Shown here one piece after another: positions 10,488-18,763 of a stretch of DNA of 64,000 nt. A model generated the notes under the pieces. That model was given only the letters and a program-made list of their open reading frames with translations. It was not told the DNA's origin and searched no databases. The DNA is taken from positions 91,417-155,416 of the forward strand of contig JAITLO010000031.1 of assembly GCA_031277855.1 (NCBI GenBank), in the 5' to 3' direction. The DNA is from Acidovorax sp. (lineage in GTDB: Bacteria > Pseudomonadota > Gammaproteobacteria > Burkholderiales > Burkholderiaceae_C). A program made the position numbers and the translations under genes. The stretch's first letter is position 1, and every line of letters begins with the position of its first letter.

Positions 10488-11192
10488 ATGACTGCTTTCA
10501 AGGCCCATTCTTCCGCCCACCCTGCCTCTGCTGCCGACGACCTGCCGTTGGGTGAGCAGCCCTTGCCGCCCGTGGCCGGTGCCCGCCCGCGCTCTGCCCA
10601 GAAGGGCCAGCAGACCAAGGCCGCCATCATCGACACCGCCTTGAACATGGCCATGCACATCGGCCTGGAAGGCCTGTCCATAGGCGCATTGGCCCAGGCC
10701 CTGGGCATGAGCAAGTCCGGCGTGTTTGCTCACTTCGGATCGCGCGAGGAACTGCAGATCTCCGTGGTGCTGGAATACCACCGCCGCTTCGAGCAGGAGG
10801 TGTTCTTCCCCGCTATCCGTGTGCAGCGTGGTCTGCCACGGCTGCGCGCCCTGTTTGCCAACTGGATGAAGCGGACTTCCATCGAGTTGGACTCCGGCTG
10901 CATCTACATCAGCGGTGCCATTGAATTCGACGAGCGCATAGGCCCTGTGCGCGATGCCCTGGTGGAGTCGGTCAGCACCTGGCATGCCGCGCTGCGCCGC
11001 GCCATCGTCCAGTGCAAGGAAAGCGGCGATCTGCGCGCCGACACCGATGCCTCCCAGATGCTGTTTGAGGTGCACGGCCTGATCCTGGTGCTGCACTACG
11101 AAGCGCGCTTTATGCGCCTGCCCGACTCCCTGCCCCGCGCCCAGCGTGGCTTTGACAACATCTTGCAGCGCTACGGCATGCCCGAGGCCTGA
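10488..11192 (+). CDS. TetR/AcrR-family transcriptional regulator
   Basis: The 234 aa protein begins with a disordered Ala/Pro-rich leader of about 40 residues, then a TetR helix-turn-helix (QTKAAIIDTALNMAM, then GALAQALGMSKSGVFAHFGS), then a helical ligand domain. A 12 bp palindrome lies just upstream. The acyl-CoA dehydrogenase gene begins 81 nt downstream in the same direction, so a role in controlling fatty acid oxidation, with acyl-CoA as effector, is likely but inferred. The helix-turn-helix and length are secure; the ligand is not. Confidence 0.88.
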   Translation: MTAFKAHSSAHPASAADDLPLGEQPLPPVAGARPRSAQKGQQTKAAIIDTALNMAMHIGLEGLSIGALAQALGMSKSGVFAHFGSREELQISVVLEYHRRFEQEVFFPAIRVQRGLPRLRALFANWMKRTSIELDSGCIYISGAIEFDERIGPVRDALVESVSTWHAALRRAIVQCKESGDLRADTDASQMLFEVHGLILVLHYEARFMRLPDSLPRAQRGFDNILQRYGMPEA

Positions 11193-11273
11193 GCGGCCAA
11201 GCAGCCTTTGCACAGGCCGCTGCCATTTCTTTTCCCATATCTACATACGTACACACCAAGAGGAGACCCATCC

Positions 11274-13070
11274 ATGCCCAGCTACAACCCGCCTCTGCGC
11301 GATATGCAATTCCTCATGCACGAGGTGTTCAAGATCACCGAGGCCTACCAGCAAATGCCCACGCATGCCGAGGTCGATGCCGACACCATCAACGCCGTGC
11401 TGGAAGAAGCGGGCAAGTTCGCTGCCAACGTCACCTTTCCGCTGAACATCAGCGGTGACGAAGAAGGTTGCCAACTGGACAAGAGCACCCACGAGGTGAC
11501 CACGCCCAAGGGCTACAAAGCGGCCTATGCCCAGTTTGTGGAAGGTGGCTGGCCTGCACTGTCCTGCGACCCCAAGTACGGCGGCCAGGGCCTGCCCTTT
11601 GTGGTGAACTCCGCGCTGTACGAAATGCTCAACAGCGCCAACCAGGCCTGGACCATGTACCCCGGCCTGTCGCACGGCGCTTATGAAGCACTGCACGCCC
11701 ATGGCTCGCCCGCGCTGCAGGCCAAATACCTGCCCAAGCTCACCAGCGGCGAGTGGACCGGCACCATGTGCCTGACCGAGCCCCATTGCGGCACCGACCT
11801 GGGCCTGCTGCGCAGCAAGGCCGAGCCCCAGGCCGATGGCAGCTACAAGATCACCGGCAACAAGATCTTCATCTCCGCTGGCGAGCATGACTTCACCGAC
11901 AACATCGTCCACCTGGTGCTGGCACGCCTGCCCGACGCACCGGCCGGCTCCAAGGGCATCAGCCTGTTCGTGGTGCCCAAATACCTGGTGAATGCCGATG
12001 GCTCTCTGGGCGCGCGCAACGGCATCTACTGCGGTGGCCTGGAGCACAAGATGGGCATCAAGTCCAACGCTACGGCCCAGATCGTGATGGAAGACGCCGT
12101 GGGTGAGCTGGTGGGTCAGCCCAACAAGGGCCTGCAAGCCATGTTTGTGATGATGAATGCCGCGCGCCTGGGCGTGGGCAACCAGTCGCTGGGCCTGACC
12201 GAAGTGGCCTTCCAGAACGCCCTGGCCTATGCCAAGGACCGTTTGCAAATGCGCTCGCTGTCCGGCACCAAGGCCAAGGACAAGCCGGCAGACCCCATCA
12301 TCGTCCACCCCGATGTGCGTCGCATGCTGCTCACGGCCAAGGCCTATGCAGAAGGCGGCCGCGCGCTGTCCACCTTCTGCGCGCTGCTGATCGACCAGGA
12401 ACTCAACCACCCGGATGAAAAAGTGCGTGCCGACAGCGCCGATCTGGTTGCGCTGCTGACCCCCATCGTCAAGGCCTTCTTGACCGACAACGGCTGGATC
12501 GCCACCACCCAGAGCCAGCAGGTATTTGGCGGCCATGGCTTCATCAAGGAATGGGGCATGGAGCAGTTTGTGCGCGACAACCGCATCAACATGATCTACG
12601 AAGGCACCAACGGCGTGCAGGCCCTGGACCTGCTGGGCCGCAAGGTGCTGGGCAACCAGGGCGCTTCGCTGAAGAAGTTCGGCAAGCTGATTGCCAAGCT
12701 GGTGGAGGAAGAGGGCGTCAACGAAAAGATGAGCGAGTTCATCACTCCCGTGGCCATGCTGGGCGAGCAGATGACCAAGTTCACCACCGAGATCGGCTTC
12801 AAGGGCATGCAAAACCCTGATGAAGTCGGCGCCGCTTCGGTGGACTATCTGCGTGTGGCCGGTCACCTGGTGTTTGGCTATCTGTTTGCCCGCATGGCCC
12901 AGGTGTCGCTGCGCGCCATGGCCGATGGCAACACCGACCCCTTCTACGTGGCCAAGCTGCAGGTGGCGCGTTTTTACTTCGCCAAGCTGTTCCCCGAAAC
13001 CGCCACGCTGATGCGCACCGCGCGCGCTGGCAGCAAGACGCTGATGGACAGCGACGCCGCACTGGCTTGA
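11274..13070 (+). CDS. Acyl-CoA dehydrogenase, DmdC/FadE5-like
   Basis: The 598 aa flavoprotein is of the long acyl-CoA dehydrogenase type that includes 3-methylmercaptopropionyl-CoA dehydrogenase (DmdC). FAD-binding motif MCLTEPHCGTDLG lies near residue 165, and the catalytic glutamate is E443 in MIYEGTNGVQALDLLG. A further helical C-terminal domain of about 120 residues distinguishes it from 380-400 aa dehydrogenases. The ATG at 11274 has an AGAGGAG ribosome site 6 nt upstream. It heads a plus-strand beta-oxidation series; with the FadB-like and thiolase genes downstream, a straight-chain fatty acyl-CoA substrate is more likely than the sulfur compound. Confidence 0.9.
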   Translation: MPSYNPPLRDMQFLMHEVFKITEAYQQMPTHAEVDADTINAVLEEAGKFAANVTFPLNISGDEEGCQLDKSTHEVTTPKGYKAAYAQFVEGGWPALSCDPKYGGQGLPFVVNSALYEMLNSANQAWTMYPGLSHGAYEALHAHGSPALQAKYLPKLTSGEWTGTMCLTEPHCGTDLGLLRSKAEPQADGSYKITGNKIFISAGEHDFTDNIVHLVLARLPDAPAGSKGISLFVVPKYLVNADGSLGARNGIYCGGLEHKMGIKSNATAQIVMEDAVGELVGQPNKGLQAMFVMMNAARLGVGNQSLGLTEVAFQNALAYAKDRLQMRSLSGTKAKDKPADPIIVHPDVRRMLLTAKAYAEGGRALSTFCALLIDQELNHPDEKVRADSADLVALLTPIVKAFLTDNGWIATTQSQQVFGGHGFIKEWGMEQFVRDNRINMIYEGTNGVQALDLLGRKVLGNQGASLKKFGKLIAKLVEEEGVNEKMSEFITPVAMLGEQMTKFTTEIGFKGMQNPDEVGAASVDYLRVAGHLVFGYLFARMAQVSLRAMADGNTDPFYVAKLQVARFYFAKLFPETATLMRTARAGSKTLMDSDAALA

Positions 13071-13071
13071 T

Positions 13072-13112
13072 GAGGCAGAGGTGCCGCTCTGCCTCTTCAA
13101 AAGCAGAGCGGC
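13072..13112 (+). other. Two mutually exclusive hairpins
   Basis: Directly after the dehydrogenase stop, GAGGCAGAG (13072-13080) can pair with CTCTGCCTC (13087-13095). The overlapping GCCGCTCTGC (13083-13092) can instead pair with GCAGAGCGGC (13103-13112). Both stems are perfect (9 and 10 bp) and share bases, so only one can form. Neither is followed by a clear T-run. Confidence 0.5.
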
Positions 13113-13155
13113 TTGTGGAGACAAACCCTGAACTTCCCATAGAAAGGGCCTGGAG

Positions 13156-13599
13156 ATGAAGAAGATTCAAGCACTGGCAGCTGCGGTTTTGGTAGCGGGG
13201 GGCATGTCCGCCGCCTGGGCAGACATGACGCCCGTGGGCACCTGGCGCAGCGTGGACGACAAGACCGGCGAGGCCAAGTCGGAAATCCAGATCACCGAAA
13301 GCGCCGGCGTGGTCAGCGGCCATGTCAGCAAGCTGCTGCGCAAGGGCGTGGATCCAACGGCCTTGTGCACCGAATGCAAGGACGGCCTGAAAGACAAGCC
13401 CATGGTGGGCCTGCCCATCATCACCGGCGCCAAAAAGGCCGAGGGCAAGGATGTCTGGGAGGGCGGCAAGATCCTCGATCCCGAAAGCGGCAAAAGCTAC
13501 ACCCTGCGCCTGACGCCGATTGAAGACGGCAAAAAGCTGGAAGTGCGCGGCTCCATCGGCCCCTTCGGCCGTACCCAGACCTGGGTGCGCGTGCAGTAA
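13156..13599 (+). CDS. DUF2147 secreted protein
   Basis: The 147 aa protein has a signal peptide (MKKIQALAAAVLVAGGMSAAW with cleavage after AWA). The mature part has the DUF2147 pattern: PVGTWRSVDDKTGEAKSEI at the N-terminus, a Cys pair in LCTECKD, and a C-terminal segment GSIGPFGRTQTWVRV. DUF2147 proteins are small periplasmic beta-barrel-like proteins of unknown function, often encoded near fatty acid genes. It lies between the acyl-CoA dehydrogenase and the FadB-like gene and has its own ribosome site (GAAAGGGCCTGGAG). Confidence 0.85.
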   Translation: MKKIQALAAAVLVAGGMSAAWADMTPVGTWRSVDDKTGEAKSEIQITESAGVVSGHVSKLLRKGVDPTALCTECKDGLKDKPMVGLPIITGAKKAEGKDVWEGGKILDPESGKSYTLRLTPIEDGKKLEVRGSIGPFGRTQTWVRVQ

Positions 13600-13646
13600 G
13601 CAGGCCCGCCGCAAGGCCTTTCCCCTCTCTTATTTTTCCCCATTTC

Positions 13647-13678
13647 GACGCAGCCCGGCCCAGGGGGCGGGCTGCGTC
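13647..13678 (+). other. Strong stem-loop between DUF2147 gene and fadB-like gene
   Basis: GACGCAGCCCG (13647-13657) pairs perfectly with CGGGCTGCGTC (13668-13678) around a 10 nt loop. A pyrimidine-rich stretch but no T-run follows, and the next ATG is 16 nt downstream. It may damp transcription or stabilise mRNA ends. Confidence 0.4.
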
Positions 13679-13694
13679 CTCTCACCCTTTATCC

Positions 13695-16097
13695 ATGTCC
13701 CGATTCAACGTCAAAAAAGTCGCCGTGCTCGGCGCCGGCGTGATGGGCGCGCAAATTGCAGCCCATCTGGTCAACGTCAAAGTGCCGGTCATCTTGTTTG
13801 ACCTGCCTGCCAAAGAAGGCCCCAAGAGCGGCATCGCCGAGCGCGCCATTGCCAATCTGAAAAAGCTCAAGCCATCGCCCATCGGCGTGGCCGAAGAGGC
13901 CGACCTGATCCAGGCCGCCAACTACGAAGAGCACCTCAAGCTGCTCAAGGGCTGCGATCTCATCATCGAGGCCATTGCCGAGCGCATGGACTGGAAGCTG
14001 GACCTCTACAACAAGATCGCCCCCTTTGTGGCCAAGCATGCACTGGTGGCTTCCAACACCTCGGGCCTGTCCATCACCAAGCTCAGTGAGGCCCTGCCCG
14101 ACGCCATCAAGCCGCGCTTTTGCGGCATCCACTTCTTCAACCCACCGCGCTATATGCCGCTGGTGGAGCTGATCAACACCCCCACCACCAACGCCGAGGT
14201 GCTGGACCAGCTGGAAGCCTTTGTCACCAGCGGTCTGGGCAAGGGCGTGGTGCGTGCCCATGACACGCCCAACTTCATCGCCAACCGCATCGGCATTGCT
14301 GGCATGCTGTCCACCATGAAGCAGGCCGAGAACTTCGGCCTCTCCTTTGACGTGGTGGACGACCTCACGGGCAAAAAACTGGGCCGCGCCTCCAGCGGCA
14401 CCTTCCGCACCGCCGATGTGGTGGGCCTGGACACCATGGCCCATGTGATCAAGACGCTGCAGGACAACCTGAACGCCGAGACCGACCCCTTCTATGCCAA
14501 CTTCGGCACGCCCGCCGTGCTGCAAAAGTTGCTGGACCTGGGCAATCTGGGTCAGAAGGTCAAGAAAGGCTTCTTCAAGAAAGTGGGTCGCGACATTCTG
14601 CAGTTCGAACTGGACAGCGAGGACTACGTGCCCGCAGGCGCCAAGGCCGACGAGGTCTATGGCCGCATGCTGAAAAAGCCCGCTGCCGAACGCCTGCAAC
14701 TGCTGCGCAATGCCGAGGGCGCCGCAGGCCAGTTCCTGTGGGCCATTCTGCGCGACAGCTTCCACTACGCCGCCATCCACCTGGAGCATATTGCCGAGTC
14801 CGCCCGCGATGTGGACCAGGCCATGCGCTGGGGCTTTGGCATGAAACAAGGCCCGTTCGAGCTGTGGCAGGAAGCGGGCTGGCTGCAAGTGGCCAAGATG
14901 GTGCAGGAGGACATCGACGCAGGCAAGGCGCTGTGCAAGACGCCACTGCCCAAGTGGGTGTTTGAAGGTGCAGTGGCCGAGGCCGGTGGCGTGCACACGG
15001 CGCAAGGCTCGTGGAGCCCGGCACAGGGCAAGTTCATCGCCCGCCGTGTGCTGCCGGTGTATGAGCGCCAGCTGTTCCCCGAAAAGCTGCTGGGCGAAAC
15101 CAGCCTGCCCGACTGGAAGACCGCGGGCACGACGATTGCCGAATCCAAGGCCCTGCGTACCTGGACGTTGGATGGCAAGGTGCTGATCGCCAGCATCAAG
15201 AACAAGATGCATGCCATCAGCCCCGAGGTGATGGAAGCCTTGGTGGACGCCGTGGAAACGGCCGAGAGCGATTTCGACGCCATGGTCATCTGGTCCGGCG
15301 ACGCACCCTTCAGCGTGGGCGCCGACCTGGAAGCCACCATGCCGGCCTTTGTCATTGGCGGCGCCGATGCGATTGAGAGCATCGAAGCCGAGCTGCAGAA
15401 CATGATGCTGCGCATACGCTATGCGCAGGTGCCGGTGGTGGCAGCCATCCACGGTATGGCCCTGGGTGGCGGCTGCGAGCTGGCCGTCTACAGCGCCCGC
15501 CGCGTGGCCCATATGGAGAGCTATATCGGCCTGGTGGAAGTGGGCGTGGGCCTGGTGCCCGGCGCCGGCGGCCTGACCTATATCGCCCGCCGCGCGGGCG
15601 AGAACATGGCCCTGAGCACCAGCAAGGATGTGCTGCCCTTCCTCACCGAAGGCTTTACCGCCGCCGCCATGGCCAAGGTGGGAACCAGCGCCATTGAATC
15701 GCGCAAGCTGGGCTATCTGCTGGATTCCGACCTCATCGTGCCGCACAAGGACGAGGTGCTGTTCACCGCCATCAACGAGGCCAAATCCATGGCCGCCGGT
15801 GGCTGGCGTGCACCCCACAAGCGATTGTTCCCCGTGGCCGGTCGCAACGGCCTGGCCACCATCAAGGCCCAACTGGTGAATATGCGCGACGGTGGCTTCA
15901 TCAGCGCCTACGACTTCAAGATCGCTTCCATGATTGCCGAGGTGGTCTGCGGCGGCGATGTGGATGCCGGCTCGCTGGTGACCGAGGAATACCTGCTGGC
16001 GCTGGAGCGTAAGGCCTTCTGCCACCTGATCGGCCAGCCCAAGACGCATGAGCGCATTTTGGGGATGTTGAACACTGGGAAGCCTGTTCGGAATTGA
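13695..16097 (+). CDS. FadB-like 3-hydroxyacyl-CoA dehydrogenase / enoyl-CoA hydratase
   Basis: The 800 aa protein carries the dehydrogenase domain first (NAD loop GAGVMGAQIA at about residues 13-22, NTSGLSITKLSEAL, catalytic region GIHFFNPPRYMPLVEL) and a crotonase domain last (GMALGGGCELAVY and EVGVGLVPGAGG near residues 590-620). This order is reversed from E. coli FadB and matches the FadN type. It performs the hydration and 3-hydroxyacyl oxidation steps of fatty acid beta-oxidation. It sits in one direction with the dehydrogenase upstream and the thiolase downstream, from which it is separated only by the DUF559 element. Confidence 0.93.
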   Translation: MSRFNVKKVAVLGAGVMGAQIAAHLVNVKVPVILFDLPAKEGPKSGIAERAIANLKKLKPSPIGVAEEADLIQAANYEEHLKLLKGCDLIIEAIAERMDWKLDLYNKIAPFVAKHALVASNTSGLSITKLSEALPDAIKPRFCGIHFFNPPRYMPLVELINTPTTNAEVLDQLEAFVTSGLGKGVVRAHDTPNFIANRIGIAGMLSTMKQAENFGLSFDVVDDLTGKKLGRASSGTFRTADVVGLDTMAHVIKTLQDNLNAETDPFYANFGTPAVLQKLLDLGNLGQKVKKGFFKKVGRDILQFELDSEDYVPAGAKADEVYGRMLKKPAAERLQLLRNAEGAAGQFLWAILRDSFHYAAIHLEHIAESARDVDQAMRWGFGMKQGPFELWQEAGWLQVAKMVQEDIDAGKALCKTPLPKWVFEGAVAEAGGVHTAQGSWSPAQGKFIARRVLPVYERQLFPEKLLGETSLPDWKTAGTTIAESKALRTWTLDGKVLIASIKNKMHAISPEVMEALVDAVETAESDFDAMVIWSGDAPFSVGADLEATMPAFVIGGADAIESIEAELQNMMLRIRYAQVPVVAAIHGMALGGGCELAVYSARRVAHMESYIGLVEVGVGLVPGAGGLTYIARRAGENMALSTSKDVLPFLTEGFTAAAMAKVGTSAIESRKLGYLLDSDLIVPHKDEVLFTAINEAKSMAAGGWRAPHKRLFPVAGRNGLATIKAQLVNMRDGGFISAYDFKIASMIAEVVCGGDVDAGSLVTEEYLLALERKAFCHLIGQPKTHERILGMLNTGKPVRN

Positions 16098-16098
16098 G

Positions 16099-16533
16099 GT
16101 GCTGGCCGTGGCGCGCAAAGCGGATGCTCCTGGCTCCAACTCCCTCTCCCGTGAGCGGGAGAGGGTTGGGGTGAGGGCGCAGAAAGCGCGCGCGCTGCGA
16201 CGCAATGCCACGGATGCTGAACAACGACTATGGCTGCACCTGCGTGCCAGGCAACTGGCAGGCTGCAAATTCCGTCGCCAATATCCACTGGGAGCTTATG
16301 TGCTGGACTTCGTCTGCCTGGAGCTCAAGTTGGTGATTGAGCTGGATGGTGGACAGCATGGCCAGTCGCAGGCGCTCCTCTACGACCAGACCCGCACGCA
16401 ATGGTTGCAGGCCCAGGGTTTTCATGTCCTGCGCTTTTGGAATCACGACGTATTGCAACAAACCAGTGAGGTGCTTGCGCAAGTGCTGCAGGCCCTCACC
16501 CCCACCCTCTCCCGCCAGCGGGAGAGGGAGTAA
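16099..16533 (+). CDS. DUF559 (Vsr-like) endonuclease-domain protein encoded between inverted repeats
   Basis: The 144 aa protein has the DUF559 core: ALRRNATDAEQRLWLHLRAR, GCKFRRQYPLGAYVLDFVC and ELDGGQHGQSQ, a PD-(D/E)xK-like fold related to very-short-patch repair nucleases. The acidic residues (D in LDFVC, E in IELDGGQH) are intact. Its first residues (NSLSRERERVGVRA) and its last (LTPTLSRQRERE) are translated from the flanking inverted repeats. The likely GTG start lies 2 nt after the upstream stop and lacks a clear ribosome site, so the true start may be internal. It interrupts an otherwise continuous beta-oxidation series. Function unknown. Confidence 0.75.
   Translation: MLAVARKADAPGSNSLSRERERVGVRAQKARALRRNATDAEQRLWLHLRARQLAGCKFRRQYPLGAYVLDFVCLELKLVIELDGGQHGQSQALLYDQTRTQWLQAQGFHVLRFWNHDVLQQTSEVLAQVLQALTPTLSRQRERE
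16140..16177 (+). repeat. Left inverted REP-like repeat of DUF559 element
   Basis: The 38 bp sequence begins CTCCCTCTCCC, contains a palindrome around GAGCGG, and ends GGGGTGAGGG. It matches the reverse complement of 16493-16530 at 34 of 38 positions; three of the four differences lie in the palindrome loop. Confidence 0.85.
16493..16530 (-). repeat. Right inverted REP-like repeat of DUF559 element
   Basis: This is the inverted partner of 16140-16177. It begins CCCTCACCCC and ends GGGAGAGGGAG, and it encodes the C-terminal residues of the DUF559 protein, whose TAA follows at once. Confidence 0.85.
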
Positions 16534-16550
16534 GACAAGGAGCAATCTCC

Positions 16551-17744
16551 ATGAAACAAGTACAAGACGCCTACATCGTTGCCGCCACGCGCACGCCCAT
16601 TGGCCGCTCGGGGCGCGGTTATTTCAAGAACACGCGCCCGGACGATTTGCTGGTGGCGACGCTGAAGTCCGCCATGGCCCAGGTGCCCACGCTGGACCCC
16701 AAGGCGATTGAAGACGCCATCATCGGCTGCTCCTTCCCCGAGGGAGAGCAGGGCATGAACATGGCGCGCATTGCCGTGGGTTTGGCCTTTGACCACCCCA
16801 TCGGTGGCGTGACGGTGAACCGCTTTTGCGCCTCGGGCGTGACGGCCATCCAGATGGCGGCCGACCGCATCCGCGTGGGCGAGGCCGATGTGCTGATTGC
16901 CGGTGGCGCCGAGTCCATGAGCATGGTGCCCATGGGCGGCAACAAGCCCTCGTTCAACCCCGAAATCTTTGCGCGCGACGAGAACGTGGGCATTGCCTAC
17001 GGCATGGGGCTGACGGCCGAGAAAGTGGCCCAGCAGTGGAAGGTGACGCGCGAGATGCAGGATGCGTTCGCGCTGGAATCCCATCTGCGCGCCGTCAAGG
17101 CCCAGCAGGCCGGTGAGTTTGCGGACGAAATCACGCCCATCGACATCGTGGAGCGCAGCCCCAATCTGGCCACCGGTGAGGTCATCACCAAGACCCGCAG
17201 CGTCAACCTCGACGAAGGCCCGCGCCCCGACACCACGCTGGAGGCCCTGGCCAAGCTGCGCCCGGTGTTCAATGCACGTGGCTCGGTCACGGCCGGCAAC
17301 AGCTCGCAGACCAGCGATGGCGCGGGTGCCTTGATTCTGGCCAGCGAAAAAGCCGTCAAGCAGTTTGGCCTCACGCCGCTGGCCCGCTTTGTCAGCTTTG
17401 CCGCACGCGGTGTGCCGCCCGAGATCATGGGCATAGGCCCCATCGAGGCCATTCCCGCTGCGCTGCGTTATGCCGGCATCAACCACCAGGATATTGGCTG
17501 GTTCGAGCTGAACGAGGCCTTTGCCGCCCAGTCGCTGGCCGTCATCAACTCCCTGGGGCTGGACCCAGCCAAGGTCAACCCCATGGGCGGCGCCATCGCC
17601 CTGGGCCACCCGTTGGGTGCCACCGGTGCGATTCGTGCAGCGACCGTGGTGCATGCGCTGCGCCGCCACAACTTGAAGTACGGCATGGTCACCATGTGCG
17701 TGGGCACGGGCCAGGGCGCGGCCGGCATCTTCGAGCGGGTCTGA
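16551..17744 (+). CDS. Acetyl-CoA C-acyltransferase (thiolase)
   Basis: The 397 aa enzyme carries out the final thiolytic step of beta-oxidation. The acyl-accepting cysteine is C93 in VNRFCASGVTAIQ; the C-terminal GHPLGATGA histidine and the CVGTGQGAAG cysteine are the other active-site residues. An AAGGAGCAATCT ribosome site precedes the ATG. The next gene starts 4 nt after the stop, indicating coupling. Together with the FadB-like protein it probably forms the local FadAB-type complex. Confidence 0.94.
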   Translation: MKQVQDAYIVAATRTPIGRSGRGYFKNTRPDDLLVATLKSAMAQVPTLDPKAIEDAIIGCSFPEGEQGMNMARIAVGLAFDHPIGGVTVNRFCASGVTAIQMAADRIRVGEADVLIAGGAESMSMVPMGGNKPSFNPEIFARDENVGIAYGMGLTAEKVAQQWKVTREMQDAFALESHLRAVKAQQAGEFADEITPIDIVERSPNLATGEVITKTRSVNLDEGPRPDTTLEALAKLRPVFNARGSVTAGNSSQTSDGAGALILASEKAVKQFGLTPLARFVSFAARGVPPEIMGIGPIEAIPAALRYAGINHQDIGWFELNEAFAAQSLAVINSLGLDPAKVNPMGGAIALGHPLGATGAIRAATVVHALRRHNLKYGMVTMCVGTGQGAAGIFERV

Positions 17745-17748
17745 GGCC

Positions 17749-18741
17749 ATGACCACCCCACTGCAACCAGTTGGGTGGACCTCCACCCAACTGACCGTGC
17801 CGGGCAGCAACGCCCGGTTGGCGCTGCGCCACTGCAGCCCGCAAGGCCAGGCCCAGGCGCGGGTGGTGCTGGCGGCGGCCATCGGCGTGCCGCAGACTTT
17901 CTACAGCGCCTTTGCCGAATGGCTGGCCGCGCACGGCTATGCCGTCACCACCTTTGACTACCGGGGCCATGGCGCGTCGCTGCACGGCCCTTTGCGGCAG
18001 GCCAGGGCCGATTTGCTGGACTGGGCCCAGGACTGCCTGGCCGTGGCCCAGCAGCTGCGTGCCCAGGATGCGGCGGGGGGCGTGCAGCGCCCGCTGCTGT
18101 GGATAGGCCACAGCGTGGGGGCGCAACTGCCGGGCCTGTGCCAGCCTGCATTGCCGGTGGATGGCATGTTGGCCATCGCCTGCGGCAGCGGCTATTGGCG
18201 CGACAACGCACCGCCCACCAAACGCAAGGCACTGCTGTGGTGGTGGCTGGTGCAACCCGTGGTGACCACGCTGTGTGGTTGCCTGCCGGGCAAGCGCCTG
18301 GGGCTGATAGGGGACTTGCCCGCAGGTGTGGTCTGGCAATGGCGGCGCTGGTGCATGCACCCCGATTACAGCCTGGGCGTGGAGGGCGAGGCCGCGCGCC
18401 AGCGCTTTGCTGCGGTGCGTTATCCGGTGCATGCGCTGTCCATGACGGACGACGAGATGATGTCGCTGCGCAGCACCCAGTCCCTGGTGGGCTGGTACAG
18501 CCAGGCGCCGCAGCAGCTGGAGCGGCTTTCGCCGGGTGAAGCGGGTGTGGCACGCATAGGGCATTTCGGCTTTTTCCGCAGGGAGATGGCGAACGCGCTG
18601 TGGCCGAGGGCGCTGGCCGTGCTGCAGGCCTGGACACAGGGACAGAGTGTGTTGGCACCTGAGGGTCAGATGCCGGCGGCCAACTCCGCTACAGTGGCAG
18701 CAAAACGCCTGCCACCGGATCTGGATCGCCGCGTGGGTTAG
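17749..18741 (+). CDS. Alpha/beta hydrolase
   Basis: The 330 aa protein has an alpha/beta hydrolase fold: the strand VLAAAIGVPQTFYSAFAEWL, FDYRGHGAS, and the nucleophile elbow GHSVG with S122. A C-terminal RIGHFGFFR supplies the candidate catalytic histidine. The fold is seen in esterases, thioesterases and polyhydroxyalkanoate-related hydrolases, and the substrate cannot be named. Its start 4 nt after the thiolase stop and its position between thiolase and thioesterase suggest acyl ester or thioester cleavage in the same pathway. Confidence 0.85.
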   Translation: MTTPLQPVGWTSTQLTVPGSNARLALRHCSPQGQAQARVVLAAAIGVPQTFYSAFAEWLAAHGYAVTTFDYRGHGASLHGPLRQARADLLDWAQDCLAVAQQLRAQDAAGGVQRPLLWIGHSVGAQLPGLCQPALPVDGMLAIACGSGYWRDNAPPTKRKALLWWWLVQPVVTTLCGCLPGKRLGLIGDLPAGVVWQWRRWCMHPDYSLGVEGEAARQRFAAVRYPVHALSMTDDEMMSLRSTQSLVGWYSQAPQQLERLSPGEAGVARIGHFGFFRREMANALWPRALAVLQAWTQGQSVLAPEGQMPAANSATVAAKRLPPDLDRRVG

Positions 18742-18763
18742 GGCTGCACAAGACGGAGACCTT

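Noticed and set aside
13689..16268. An 859-codon open frame on the minus strand opposite the FadB-like gene, and similar long antisense frames at 47341-49791, 53127-55526 and 29050-30939
   Set aside because: These are mirror frames caused by high GC in third codon positions. Their translations are rich in His, Gln, Gly and Ala with no family motifs, and the sense strand carries clear enzymes.
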